Shown: one piece after another, positions 1 to 11,141 of the stretch
Position numbering within the stretch: position 1 is the stretch's first letter
Layout of the letters: each line of letters opens with the position of its first letter
Assembly: GCA_039707655.1 (NCBI GenBank)
Contig: CM077676.1
Span: forward strand, 453,892,379 to 453,956,378
Direction: 5' to 3'
Source: Elymus sibiricus
Taxonomy: Eukaryota > Streptophyta > Magnoliopsida > Poales > Poaceae
DNA: 64,000 bases
Notes under the pieces: generated by a model
The model's input: only the letters and a program-made list of their open reading frames with translations
Told to the model about the DNA's origin: nothing
Databases searched by the model: none
Translations under genes and position numbers: made by a program

Positions 1-1871
1 CTGTTGAAAAAAAGCAAGAGAACTCGTAATTCGCCGAACACACCAGGAGAGACCAAGTCCTTCTTGATCACCTTGGCAATTAGATTGCTATCCCATGCAT
101 TCGCTCGTATGGTGCAATTGCTTACTGGGACATCATGAACAAGCGCATCAAGGTATAGGATCTGCCACACAACAAAAAAGAAAACTTGAGTAATTAGGAG
201 GAAATTTCAAAAACTATAACTGCAAAAAGAAGAAAAACACATGGAAGTACTGATTTTCACTCACCACCAAGTGATATAAGCAGCAGCAAATGGTTTGCTT
301 GTCCTGTCCCATGTTCCGGAAAGCTTCATTTATGTGTTCTGCTACAAAGAGGCAGATGTTTGTGTTCTTCAACATTTCATGATCTAACACAAGTCCGTAG
401 CACTTTGGGCTCAGCTTCACGGCCGTTGTTGGTGCTAGAAAGGTACTGAATGCAACTGCAAGCCAGGCGATAAAGAATGTGTCATCAATTTTTCCCTTCA
501 TATCCTCAACCATCTTGCACCAGGAACTGATCTTGGGATGAGTATTTCCAGTAATGTTGAAAATCTCTCTGAATCTCCTAGTTGCATCCTTATCAACCAC
601 ATATCTGACTTTTTGACCCCTGTTTGGGAGATCAAATACCCTGTGCACACTGTCAGCATCGACACGGATCCTCCCCCTGCCTGGGAATACCATTTCAGAA
701 CTTTCCGGCTTGTAGCACTGCACTAGGTATTTCGTGAGATCCGCTGGAAGTGTCTCTGCTAGGTTCAAGATACCCCCAAACAACCTTGTACATAAATCAG
801 ACTTCTGCAATGGGGATAGCTTGCTGTTGAACTTAGCAAACCGCACTGGTGATGTCCTTATCCTGCCCGCTTGTGATGGTCGATCCGCATCTTCCCCTGC
901 ATCCCCCTCAACTCCTTCACCGCTGCCCTGTTGATGAGAAGAATAACATTGAACACAAAACAATTAGCCTAAAAAAAACTAGGAAAACCCACAAGGTGAA
1001 TATAATAAATGACTTAAATGAATACAGCAAAAAGGAGTGGCAACTACTTGGTTAAATTTATATAAACAGAAAATGGATGATACCAACTAATATGATGTTC
1101 TTGTGCAACTATGAAAGCTCATGATGGCAACTACAGACTACCAGTGTGCAAACTGCAAATAAAAAGTAGACTTGACCTGACAACTACAGGCTAGATTTTG
1201 TGCAACTACAAGCATGATATTGCCAAAAAATCAGCAACATAAAAAAAGGTTTGCAAATCGTTCAAAAGCTCATAAACCCAAAGTTATACCCTCATACCTT
1301 AGCATCTGCTGCAGAAGATGAGGCAGCTCCTCCAGCAACTCCTGCCTGCAACATGGTGGTAAAAACCACATGTAAAACATCGAGGATACCAACTGATATA
1401 AACTTATTCTGCAACTATAAAAGAAGAGCATGCCAACTCATGTCAAGTTCTTCTGCAAATACTCTTTTTAGAAAAAGATGACTAATCATGTCAACTACAA
1501 GATGGTTATTGTGCAACTACAACAGTTGGTGATGCCAACAGCTACATAATTCATCTGCAACTATGTGAGAAAAACTCATATTCCAGGGTCTATTTACCTT
1601 AGTAGGCACTGCCGAAGATGATGCAGCTCCCCCTGCAACTGCTCCACGTCTACTCCGCTTTACAACGCGAAACTGGTCAACACCCTGAGAATAAAAAATG
1701 TGCATGGGGAAAACAAGATTAATTATATGACCCACAAACCAAAACAGATGGTTATCTCTTGAGCATGACACTTACCTCGTCTCCCTCTCCCTGCACAACA
1801 CTACGGGCAGAGCGTGGCTGACGATCAGCAGCACGCTTCAAGCTCCGGCGAGAGGGCCGATTTGCAGAACC
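1..1871 (-). CDS. Partial multi-exon grass mobile-domain-like gene (3' end outside window)
   Basis: Five phase-0 exons with GT-AG introns can be read on the minus strand: 1871-1776, 1684-1598, 1345-1298, 927-265, and 161 to the left edge. The large exon (221 codons) holds a globular domain with [52 protein letters not shown] and a final cysteine-rich CCCLYHLV. It splices into [12 protein letters not shown]. This order (hydrophobic core, 'FLAPTT', then 'LYLD') resembles the DUF1985/plant mobile-domain proteins of grasses, which often carry an Ulp1-type protease downstream; that part would lie outside the window. The first three exons encode a basic, Ala/Gly/Ser-rich linker. I found no stop inside these five exons. 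Biochemical function is unknown. It could be a host gene or a gene carried by a Mutator-like transposon; the first coding exon is not identified. Confidence 0.6.
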
Positions 1872-3510
1872 CTAATTATGCAAGCAAAAAAAACATAAAA
1901 AAAGCATATAAGCATACAGGGACAAGATGTAAAAAACAAAAAATGATAAAAAATACTCAAAGAGACAAAAAAAATGAAAAATACATCTTCTTCATTGCCA
2001 TCCGCATCTCCTCTTATTATAACCATTTTTAGCTTGCGGAAAAAAGAAGAAAAAAACCCTAATAGTTAGAAGAAACGCAGGCAGACTAGGAAAGGATAAG
2101 TGATTGCTTTGAACTGCAAACCTCTACACAAATAACACAAACCACTGACACTGCCACCACCCTATTCACCTACGGATTACTCCCCCTCACCCCAAATCTC
2201 GTTACGTCATACACATAAAAAAACCGCTTCGCAACAATAAACACAACTAAAACATTCAGTTAGACCAGTTGTTCCATTTAGAAGAAACTTGTTCAACAGC
2301 ACCAAAAAAATTGACTAGCCAACTAATTCACTGAGGCAAAAAATAACTAGCCAAATAGTTAACTAAGGCAGCCAACTGAGTATGATAACTTGTGCAACTG
2401 GAACAAAAAAATGCATAGCCAACTGAGCAGGATAACTTGTCTAACCAGTAGAACATATGGACAAAGTATGCAGCAAACTGTACAAAGTATGCACCAACTG
2501 CAGAACATATGGACATCCAACAAGTAGAACAAGGTAGTCCAACTGAGCAGGCCAACTTGTGCTACTGAACAGCATATGGACAGCCAACTATAAGAAACAG
2601 GAAGCCACTAACTAGGACAACTAGTGCAACTGCAGAACATATGGACAGCCAACTAGTAGGGTGATGCAGCCAACTGAGCAGGCCAACTTGTGCAACTGAA
2701 CAGCATATGGACAGCCAACTATAAGAAACAGGAAGCCAACTAATCAGGACAACTAGTGCAACTGCAGAACATATGGACAGCCAACTAGTATAGTGATGCA
2801 GCCAACTGAGTAGAATTTTGTGCAACTAATCAAAAATCTCTAGGAAATCTCTATACAACAAGTTCAATCAGCCATTGCATTGCGCACAGCATTGGACACA
2901 TCTAACAACAATCAAAATAGAACTAGGAGAAGGACTAGGAGAAATCATGAACAGATCTCAAACCCCTGCCCCTTAACAGCAACAATATGGACATCAAAAT
3001 TCGCCCTAAAATCACACAACGGGCGCCATGGACGTGCATCCCGTGCTACCTATCGTACACCGCAGCAAAACGAGTACCCATGCCCTGCCCAACTACACCT
3101 CTGTGCAATGAATCCTCACCACCGCTGGGGCGTGCTAGCGGAGAAAACTCAACCGCAGGAGACGAGAGATGTGCAAAATCGAGCATAAGTGAGAGGAGTT
3201 CGCGCCGTTCGAACCCTAGGAAGCATTTCCCTCACAGTCTGGCACATCCGCGCAACAACAACGAACTCGTCCCCCGCCAAGACAGAGAGAGGGAGGAGAA
3301 GCAAAGCATACCTCCGACGCCGACGAGCACCAGCGATCCCCCCTGCGGAGAGCCACCCGCAATCCCGCTGCCGATTTGAGGACTCTGCCGCGCCTCCCCC
3401 GTATCGTGGCCCGTTCGGTGTAGAGACCTGACGAAGATGAAGGAGAAGGGAGAAATGGGGAGAGAGCACCGACGGGAGAGATTTCAGGCACCGATTTTGA
3501 AAACCGCCGC
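1872..3510 (-). other. 5' region of the minus-strand gene: long CAACT-rich intron(s) and candidate GC-rich first exon
   Basis: No convincing coding exon is visible here except possibly a short acidic segment (GDADGNEED) near 1985-2012, whose splice phase does not fit and which I leave out. The stretch is littered with the words GCAACT, CCAACT and TGCAACTAC, as are the introns at 1000-1590. At 3312-3500 the minus strand becomes GC-rich and ends at a good splice donor (GGAG/gtatgc, exon edge about 3312). I read this as a non-coding or short first exon. The sequence upstream of it (3511-3715) is GC-rich and promoter-like, but I cannot point to a clear TATA box. Confidence 0.35.
2539..2826. repeat. 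131-bp tandem repeat, two full copies plus a start of a third
   Basis: Units begin with CCAACTGAG at 2539, 2670 and 2802, giving periods of 131 and 132 bp. Each unit contains ACAGCATATGGACAGCCAAC, a second CATATGGACAGCCAACTAGTA and a GTGATGCAG end. Copies differ by a few substitutions. The third copy breaks off after about 25 bp. The array lies in an intron or 5' region of the minus-strand gene and shares its CAACT core with the surrounding sequence. Confidence 0.8.
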
Positions 3511-4746
3511 CCACGACCCCCCTCTCCTCCCCCTCTCTATCGCTTACAGGTGGGCCTCCCCACGTCCGGATGGGGACAAAACCACCCACGACCGCTGAGG
3601 GACCCAATCCGACCAGGTGGCACCTGGCCCATGCGGGGCGTGATCCGTGGCGCGATCGTGCGGTCAAGACGCGGCCGCTCGTTCTCTCCAATAAGTGTGC
3701 GTGCACTTTTTAGATTTTAGGGAAGTTCAAACTCTATTTTGCTAAAGCTGACATCCCTCCTGATCATACTGATCACTTCCTCCGATCCATGCGCCGCCCC
3801 TTTTCGAGATGCATCTCGCACTAACTTCTCGTTTCCACCTACTTATGGAACCATCAAAACTTTTGCATCAGAACACATATGAGCCAGACAAACGTAGTAG
3901 CTGTGGCTTGCACCGTGGGAGTGGCAGAAGAAACCAGTGAGGGTCTGCGGTAACCTCCTGAGGACGCGGGGGTCAGAGCAGAGGGCCATCACGACTTCGA
4001 CACGAACCTGTAGCGGCAGAGCGACTTGTACGGCACCCGTGGCAGGATATCTTCACGAGGAGGTCAACGGGGAGGCTCGCCGCCCGCTGCTGCTTCCTCC
4101 ACCTCCTCCTCTTGGCCACCCCGCATCCATCCTGCCGCCACAGATGGATCAAGTACTGGAAGGGGCTCCTCCCGGCTGTGAGGAACGGTGGGCCCGGTGC
4201 CGCGAATGGGGAAGGGGTGGGGCCGCTACCTCGTCGCTGCCGCTGCTCCATGCACCTTTGCCTCCCGTGGTGGGTGCCTCCTCCGTTAGGGTTGACGACG
4301 CATCGCGAGAAACGGCTCAAAGGGATACGTGGGCTTCACAAGGTGGCCGGCCCAATTAACCAGAATGCAGCGATTTTTCCACCGAAGTAGCTGCCCTTTA
4401 GGACAGTCGGCCCACTTAGCGGTAAAACATGGAATAACAACACAATCCAACGATAAAAAATGGCTCTGGTGTGTGATCGGACGGCCAGAAAAGAAAAGGA
4501 CGTGAGAGGGCTGGGATTAGGCTCGGTTATACTGTCCTAAATAAATTGGCCTATGATCATCCGGGAATACAAGTTTATTATTAGAGTTTTCTCTTCTCTG
4601 GACGATGCAACTCGTCCTATGAAGATCGATTTTTTTATCTCCTCCACCTCACTTCTGTAAGCTGCCATGCTTGGAGCCATCTGTACGCAGCTTCCCCGAC
4701 TAGACATGCTCGTCTCCCTATCGACCCGGAACACCTCCACCGTTCT
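3511..4746. other. Unassigned GC-rich stretch
   Basis: No gene or terminal-repeat structure could be supported. The part 3937-4360 is open in more than one frame on both strands, as expected of GC-rich sequence, and its translation has low-complexity Pro/Arg content and no recognisable domain. It could be an old promoter or leader region, or a fragment of a larger transposon. Confidence 0.3.
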
Positions 4747-4748
4747 TC

Positions 4749-5331
4749 TAAGACTAACCATAGTGAAGAGTAACTTCAAGAGTAACATACACATTATCCT
4801 AAGCTATGTACTACCTTCATAATGGGTAGTAACATAAGTGTGGTGTCATGCAAACCTTCATTTATTAGGTTATAGACTCATATTGTATTGGGATATGTGT
4901 GTTACAGTAACTATCTAAGGCCCCTCCCAGTGCTCCACCTTGTACAAGTGCTAAGTCTGCCATGTAGGTGAAAAATCTGATGTGGCAAGTTAATTAAGAG
5001 GAGAAAGATGAGTGTGGTGACCCCAGTAAGAAATAATGCCAAGCGCGTGAAGCTAGGCAAAACATTTAAATGAAAGAAGCCCATCAATGCATGAAGAACT
5101 TTAGTTGCTAAATCATTAAAGGAAGAAAGCTTAACTACAAGAAGGTAGCATCTATGCATCGAGGAGTATGGTTGCTAAGCTATTTAATGTGCTTAGCACC
5201 TCATCTAAGCACCGATGCATTGGCAGCAGCCTAAGTTAGTCAATTTGCCTCTCTGCTCATTAACTCAATGCCACATAGGCAATTTGGCTGAGTTGAAGCT
5301 TATGTTAAGCTTGAAGTTATGGCCAGTCTAA
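4749..5331. mobile_element. MITE with degenerate terminal inverted repeats, split by a second MITE
   Basis: The left end (AGACTAACCATAGTGAAGAG, about 4751) and the right end (GAAGTTATGGCCAGTCT, about 5313-5329) are imperfect inverted copies. The interior has GGGTAGTAACATAAGTGTGG and GGGATATGTGTGTTACAGTAAC, words I associate with a common Triticeae MITE. The element resumes at GTTAGTCAATTTGCC after the inner insertion. Without the inner copy it would be about 270 bp. No coding capacity. The TSD is not clear, so the superfamily is left open. Confidence 0.5.
4919..5231. mobile_element. Tourist/Harbinger-like MITE with TAA target-site duplication
   Basis: A 313-bp insertion begins GGCCCCTCCCAGTGC and ends with the imperfect inverse (GCATTGGCAGCAGCC). 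It is flanked by TAA on both sides (4916-4918 and 5232-5234). A 3-bp TAA duplication with GG...CC ends is the hallmark of PIF/Harbinger-derived MITEs. It sits inside the outer MITE, so it is the younger of the two. Confidence 0.6.
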
Positions 5332-6168
5332 TTCTGGCCGCTGCGTTGCTGGTCCCGGCTGTCCCCGTCTCTCCAACATCGCCTCCCCGCCCACTTCCCA
5401 GTACGCCCCAGTTCCCCAGGTGGCCAGCCTTGTCAGCTATATTTACTGCAGGCCTCCGGTTTTTTTCCTTCTTTGAATACAGCAATCGAAATTGCTCACA
5501 TACACTCACCCGCCCTCCGCCCACCGCCACCTGCTGCATCCGGTTCCAGTCGCCGCCCGCGTGAGTCCCGCTAGTCTTCCACGTCGCTCGTGTGTGACGG
5601 CCGGTGTGAGCAGGCGCTCTGTTCTTGCCCCGTGAGTTTGTGTCTTTGGTTGCAAAAATAAAATAAAATGTAAGCAGGCACAATGACGTCTTCTTCAGGC
5701 TACGTCTACGTTCCTTACTTTTTTTTATTTATAAACACAATACAATCGAAGTCTACGTCCCTTGCTGCCCGGTGATTTTTTTCGGTGTTAACTAAGTTTG
5801 GGGCCACGCATCCGCGTGCGTGGTCTTTGTCTCTGAAAAATTCTCTCTGGCGAGGTCTCCTGTTCGCCACTCCCCCTTGCCCATGTGGAGCCTATACAGT
5901 TCTGATCTCATATGTAAGTGCTTTCTGGCTAAGGCTTGGTAGCCGCTAAAATGCACACAGGAAAATCTCTTGCATCACTCTATTCGACCTATCAGCTCCT
6001 CAATGCTTAACCGGACGGACTGATTCTATAGTTTTATTTTAGTAGAAAGTTGATTGATTCGTTCCTGTATAAACAGCTAAAGGAAAGGCTTCTGATCACA
6101 CACTTGTCGTCTGGGGACCGCCCACATTCATTCATTGTTTTGTTGTGGATTCGAACCACTAGCACAAA
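5332..6168. other. Unassigned stretch, partly GC-rich
   Basis: From 5332 to about 5640 the sequence is C-rich, with a TATA-like word (GCTATATTTACTGC, about 5438-5451) followed by C-rich leader-like sequence and a donor-like CCGC/gtgagt near 5560. This could be a promoter and first exon of a lost gene. No coding sequence follows that I can support. From 5700 to 6168 it is ordinary low-complexity intergenic DNA leading into the Copia relic. Confidence 0.25.
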
Positions 6169-7640
6169 TTGGTTTCGAGTCAAAGGGCGCTAAGCAAGGA
6201 CTTGTTGTCATCGGTTTTTGAACTGACTAGTAGTACTTGGGCTGGCAAAGTTGCTGATGATGCTGCTATTGATGCCTATGACTGGAGGGTGTTGGACTAT
6301 CAGATGGCTCTCGACACTTACCACGATGAGTGGCCGTCTATTTTTAGTGGTTTGATGATGATGCTTGTGTTGTGGCTATGACAATGTTCTGCCCTAGTTT
6401 TTTGTTGTATTTCTAGGCTTATCTACGGTTTTTCATATGTGGACTCATCTTTTTCAGCAATACCTGCCCTCTGTTGACACTTTGTACTTGTTTGTAGTTC
6501 ATCGGGAGCACACACTTCAGCAGGGTGATGCCACTATCGATGTGATCTATGCTCAGAGTTTTGCTATGTTGCGCCAGCTCAGTTGTCATCCAAGTGCTAG
6601 TTGTGGCTCCTTTTTAGTGTTTCCAGACTATTCGTTCAGACTTGGAGTTTCACCATATGTACGAGTTCTTGACTCGACCCACCGGCAAAAAAAAAAGAGT
6701 TCTTGACTTGACTTCGTAAGGAGTTTGAGTAGAGGCGTGCCCAGCTCTTCACATGTGTGCCTCGTGTCACTCTTGTTGAGGCACTCAGCGAGCTTCATGG
6801 AGAGAAGACTCGTTTACGTGGTGCTAGTCTAATGTAGCTTCCCTCGGCGCTCGTTATGAGCTCACCAGCTACACCGCCTACTACATAGGTTGCATTCCGC
6901 TCTAGTGCTCCGCCTCTTCTATTGACTCCCCCATGAGGTGATGGCGGCCATCCTCATCGTCGTTGTGGCTATTGTAATAAGCTTAGTCATGATAAGTTCG
7001 AGTGCTTCAAGAAGAAGAAGCACATGTCAAGTAGCTCTTCTTCAGTGACTTTAGGGACTCGTGCTTCTATACCGACCCCATTAGCTTTGTACCTGAAAGA
7101 GCAGGATATTGTGCGACTTAAGTGTTTGCTTGCAGCTTTGGGTTCTCTGTCAACAGGTTCGGCTACTGATTTCACTGGCCCTAACCAACCACCACTGCAC
7201 AGTCAGATACATCCCCATGGATTCTCAATTATGGAGCATCTTTTCATATGACTTCTGATTCTTCCACCAGGTCATCCATTAGCTCTATCGATTCACATGT
7301 TCACGTTCTTCCTACTGATGGTACTTCTCTTCCTTTTGCTAGTCAAGACACTCTTAGCACTGCATCTTGTTTATGTTCCCTTTGTAGCTCATGTTCCTCG
7401 GCTTACCATGCAGCTTTTTTCTGTTGGCCAGTTTATTGACTCTGGTTGTCACGTCATTCTCGACGTTGACTCTTGTTGTGTTCAGGATCACCGCATGGGA
7501 GTTTTGGTTTGCTTGGCCCTTGCCATTGTGACTCTCAGGGCGTCTAGAAGCTTGGTTTGCTTCACGTTCCTTCCGCTACCACCGCCGCCAGTCTCTCTGC
7601 ACGATCATCTTAGATGATTTCTCTCGCAACACTTGGATAT
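6169..7640 (+). pseudogene. Decayed Ty1/copia gag-protease relic with internal deletion into integrase
   Basis: Translated pieces in shifting frames follow the order of a Copia polyprotein. They are a gag segment at 6230-6380, MWTHLFQQYLPSVDTLYLFV at 6437, a CCHC zinc knuckle (CGYCNKLSHDKFEC) near 6967-7008, and LYLKEQDIVRLKCLLAALGS near 7087. A protease-region segment at 7245-7560 includes VPRLTMQLFSVGQFIDSGC and DSCCVQDHRMGVLV. At about 7595 the text jumps to IILDDFSRNTWI, an integrase-core motif normally several hundred residues further on. The integrase zinc region is therefore missing, and reverse transcriptase and RNase H are absent too. Frames are broken repeatedly. LTRs were not found. 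Confidence 0.7.
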
Positions 7641-7953
7641 TGATTACCTTTGATCTTGTTTCGGATGTAGATAGTACTCGCCTCTTTCCCAAAGGGTAAA
7701 CTTGGGTATCGAACCCACGGGAAGTACTGCTATTATACTGGGATTCAAGCAAGCTATCGTTGTCGTTAGAAGTTTCAATTCCTCGAACCGAACAAATCAC
7801 CATTTAATTTGAGAAAGACTTATGGATGGAAATAGGCTAGGGCATGAGGACTTTACTTACAACCTTATACTTGCACTTAGGATCGTATCTTGTTTTCCAA
7901 CATGGTCCTGGTAGACATCATTATGATGTGTTCTCAACATGTAGATGTGGGGG
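7641..7953 (+). other. Likely 3' internal end of a Gypsy element with polypurine tract
   Basis: Non-coding sequence between the Copia relic and the candidate LTR. It ends in GTAGATGTGGGGG directly before TGATGAGTCC. A G-rich purine run touching an LTR start is what a polypurine tract looks like, so this stretch may be the 3' end of an internal region. The join to the Copia relic is somewhere near 7640-7700. Confidence 0.35.
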
Positions 7954-9322
7954 TGATGAGTCCAAATTATGTGATTATTTTGTCAATATTTTTGTGTCTA
8001 CTTTGTAGGCTTCGTGGAATTTTACCGCATTCGTGCACTTCTTTTTGTCGTTTTCCTCAGATAAAGATTTTTGGACCATATATTATTATACAGAAGAAAT
8101 CTCATAAAATGGTAGTGGAATCACGCAATTAAGGTGATAATCACCTACCATAAGAGGAAGAAGTAAACTGGGCAAAGGAGCAGTCGCCACAGGAGGTCCA
8201 GAGCAAAAGACGACGTTCCATACGACCCCGCCCGCCCGTATGAGCGGATGTATGGAGTGCCATCGCCGCCGCCGGATCAACTATATTTGCCTTGTGAAGA
8301 CGGATCGTGGATCAGACACCCGGAGACTCCAGAAACTCGTCCAGAGGCAGGAACCCTAGCCGTCGGAGTGATCCGGAGGGAGGAACCGGCAAGAGGAGGC
8401 CGCTGCCTCACCACCCTCATCAAGAAGGCTCCAACATCATCCCCATCGTCATCATCATCATCATCATCTACATTTTCCCTATTGTAATATCAAGAACCCT
8501 AGAGGAATAACTTGTGTATTACATGTGTGATTCATTCATGTTTTCCATCTTCGGTGGTATGATGTTCGTTGCCTACATGTGTGAGTAATTCCATTAGTTC
8601 TCGGGGACATGGATGAACCCTAGTGTGTGATATAACGATTGATATTAGGATTTGATATCCTCTTTGCATGTTTATGTTTATAATCTTCTTGACGTTGGGT
8701 GAAGTCGACCATCCAATGTATGCCAATTTTGGACGGAAGCTTATTATTGTTGGCGAACCGTGTGGTCGGTGAGGTGGGTGAGTGACAGACCCCATTTCCC
8801 TTCGTAGCGGATCGTTGCAACAGGGGGTAAAACAGAGACCATCTTGGCTACATTCATGGGGACATTTTCCCCCTTAATTACCGTTTGATAACCGAAGTGG
8901 GGAAGAACGGTAGTGGCGTACGTGATACGGAGCTGCTGGGTGTATGCACGTATCTGAACCGGCTCTGCCCACAAAAAGAAACAAGTAAAGTGGCTTAGGA
9001 ATTCGAAGTAGCATTGTGTTTAGGCACCGCTATAGATGCACACTAGTGGGGATTCCGGTCTCCCCGGTAACACCTTAAACTTGTCGGTCTCAAGCCCCGT
9101 AAATTACCATTTCAGTTATTTGCTTTTACTTATTTATTTACCTTTGCACCTCCCACATTATCCTTCCATCACGTTACTACTGCTTTTGAGAACTAACAAC
9201 TCACAGGCACTCTATTCACATCATTCGAAAGACGAAAAAGATTGATTCCTGTGCTCCCTGTGGGATCGATACTCTTACTTTGAAGAAACTACAACTAAAC
9301 CCTGCGCACTTGCAGGATATCA
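7954..9322 (+). mobile_element. Candidate Gypsy LTR
   Basis: The stretch starts TGATGAGTCCAAATTATG and ends CTTGCAGGATATCA. It is followed within a few bases by TTTCTGGCACCATTGCCGGGG, the leader motif found just inside many grass LTR elements, and then by a gag ORF. A CAT trinucleotide run lies near 8444-8467. The ends were chosen from the TG...CA rule and the flanking motifs; no second copy is in the window to confirm them. Confidence 0.45.
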
Positions 9323-9425
9323 AGCTTTTTCTGGCACCATTGCCGGGGAGCTGAGCGCTTTTGATCTTCATCTTGATTTTGGTTTGAGTTTTGTGAACTA
9401 AGTTGTTTGCAGATCCGGAGCTGTC

Positions 9426-10360
9426 ATGGTTGGGTTTGGACATCGCTGTCAGCTATCAGCCATGCGTCTTACGGGACCACCTATGCGAGAAATGTTCACA
9501 TCATTGGGTCCTAACCCTATCGGTGTTGCTTATGAGGTAAACCCAAGCGTCCTAGAATTATTGCGCAGTAAGCGATTCAAAGGTGAGGAAGGTGAAGATC
9601 CTTATCAACATTTACAATTTTTCGAGGATGTATGTGGGACATTCAAATTAAACGCTTTTAGCCCTAATGATATGAAATTAAAATTGTTTTCTCATACTGT
9701 GGCTAATAAGGTAGAGGAATGGTTAGTGTCTCACCCTGCAGGTACCTTTGATACCTGGGATAAATTAGCAGAGACCTTCTTATCAGATTTTTATCCAGAA
9801 ATGAAATCCTATGAGGCAAGGACGAGAATTCTAAACTTCCGACAGAGACCTAGAGAAAGTCTGGTAAAAGCATATCAAAGGTATAAAATTTTACTAAATG
9901 ATTGCCCTCATCATAAACTCCCAGAATGGCTAGTTTTAAATCTCTTTTATGGATGATTGCAGTATGATTCAAAAGAAGAACTAGACTTAGCTTCTGCAGG
10001 TTCCTTTATTACTAGCAAAGTTCCTGAAGAACAGGAATTATTAGAAGGTAAACTTGCTAATTACGAAGCTTGGGGGAGTGATGAAGAAGATGGAGAGGGT
10101 AAAGTAGAAATAGATTTCGATTGCATTAAAGCTTATTTAAAATCGGGGAGAGTTGATCATGTTAGTAATGAATTATATCTTGACCCTGATGTTGTTTTGA
10201 GGTTTGTCCAAAGTTATGCAGAACATATGGAATTCCCAAGAAGGAAATGGGAAAACTACGCTGATGAGGACCCTGAGGAAAGGTAATAATTGAGACCTTG
10301 GAGGTGGAAACATCAGTTGTTCCCAAACAATATGACTATGAACCTAAACCAGTATTATTC
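9426..10360 (+). pseudogene. Ty3/gypsy-type gag (retrotransposon gag domain), truncated
   Basis: From the ATG at 9426 the protein contains a retrotransposon gag domain of the PF03732 type: PYQHLQFFEDVCGTFKL, KLKLFSHTVANKVEEWL, TWDKLAETFLSDFYPE and RQRPRESLVKAYQRYK. Gag would package element RNA in virus-like particles. An in-frame TGA at 9954-9956 falls in the run LFYG-stop-LQYDSK, where relatives have a second Gly, so it looks like a point mutation. Reading continues to 10284 and, after another break, to about 10365 (YDYEPKPVLFG). No protease, RT or integrase follows; the text passes into an unrelated minus-strand gene fragment. Confidence 0.65.
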
Positions 10361-10705
10361 GGGTAATAGTCTTCAGACAACTTTTCTTTTAAAATTTGTC
10401 CTTAAAGGGCTACTGGGTATATTAAATATCAACTAAAATGCCGAAGTTGTAAAAGATTGATGAGCAATATAAATCACGTACCTCAAAACCCTTAGAGAGA
10501 CCAATGAAGCCCTCCATAATTTCAGCCTCTGCGGACCGGAACTGGTTAAACGCCGTGCCAAGAAGGGCACGGTGTTCAGGAAAAATAGAGGAGCTTGTCA
10601 AAGCTACCTCTTTCTCCTTCTGCCGCCCCACAAGGTTGGACCGTCCAAGGTCGGGCAGGGGCGGGAAAATATCCTCGGCTCCACCCCTTGTTGACAAAGG
10701 GGTCG
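10361..10705 (-). pseudogene. C-terminal exon of Transposase_28-like gene, left half of split locus
   Basis: On the minus strand 10705-10480 reads TPLSTRGGAEDIFPPLPDLG, then GRQKEKEVAL and FRSAEAEIMEGFIGLSKGFE, followed by a donor-like gtacgtg. Joined to the right flank of the 35-kb insertion with one copy of the GGTCG duplication removed, the frame continues without a break (VTPEPPHQTETA runs into TPLSTRGG). This shows the two flanks were once one exon. The tail with SAEAE...GLSKGFE resembles the C-terminal part of grass 'putative gypsy type transposon' proteins. The 10361-10430 part is non-coding. Confidence 0.5.
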
Positions 10706-10996
10706 TGAAAGCACATTTGCTCCCCGGGTGGTTTTGGTAATTCATAACAACATATATGTCATTCAACTAATATCCATTCAAGTGAAAGTTTTCAGAAAGC
10801 TCAATGATTGGCATGGCATGGACTAGAGATGTGGACCCCTCAAAATGCTAAGGACATGGATTGGCAAAAGCTCAAGACTCTACATTTTTGGTTAAGTGAT
10901 CCAAGATCACATTGAGTCCATAGGAAAGCGAATACTATTAAAAGGGGATGAGGTGTTGCTTAATGATCTTTTTGCTCAAGTGCTTAGTGACATTGT
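10706..10996 (+). repeat. 5' LTR of the 35-kb Copia, first part
   Basis: Matches 44589-44879 of the 3' LTR almost base for base, from TGAAAGCACATTTGC to GTGACATTG. It is cut by the solo LTR that begins at 10997 and resumes at 25434. The last five bases (ATTGT) are the left copy of that insertion's duplication. Confidence 0.9.
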
Positions 10997-11141
10997 TGTA
11001 GGAGATATGCCCTAGAGGCAATAATAAATGGTATTATCTATCTCCATGTTCATAATTATGTTTATATTCCGTGCTATAACTGCTATGGTTCTCGAGTCTG
11101 CAATAACCACGAGGCTCGAAGGAAGACTCGTCACTAGTAGA

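Noticed and set aside
1985..2012. Short acidic exon (GDADGNEED) of the left-edge gene
   Set aside because: Neither candidate acceptor gives a phase-0 exon like its neighbours, so the call is too weak.
3149..3706. Minus-strand frame of 185 codons over the gene's 5' end
   Set aside because: It crosses the likely splice donor at 3311 and the promoter-like sequence, and its content is Arg/Gly-rich low complexity. Better explained as leader and promoter.
9569..9953. Gypsy gag as the start of an intact autonomous element
   Set aside because: There is an in-frame stop, no zinc knuckle, and no protease, RT or integrase downstream before the unrelated minus-strand gene begins.
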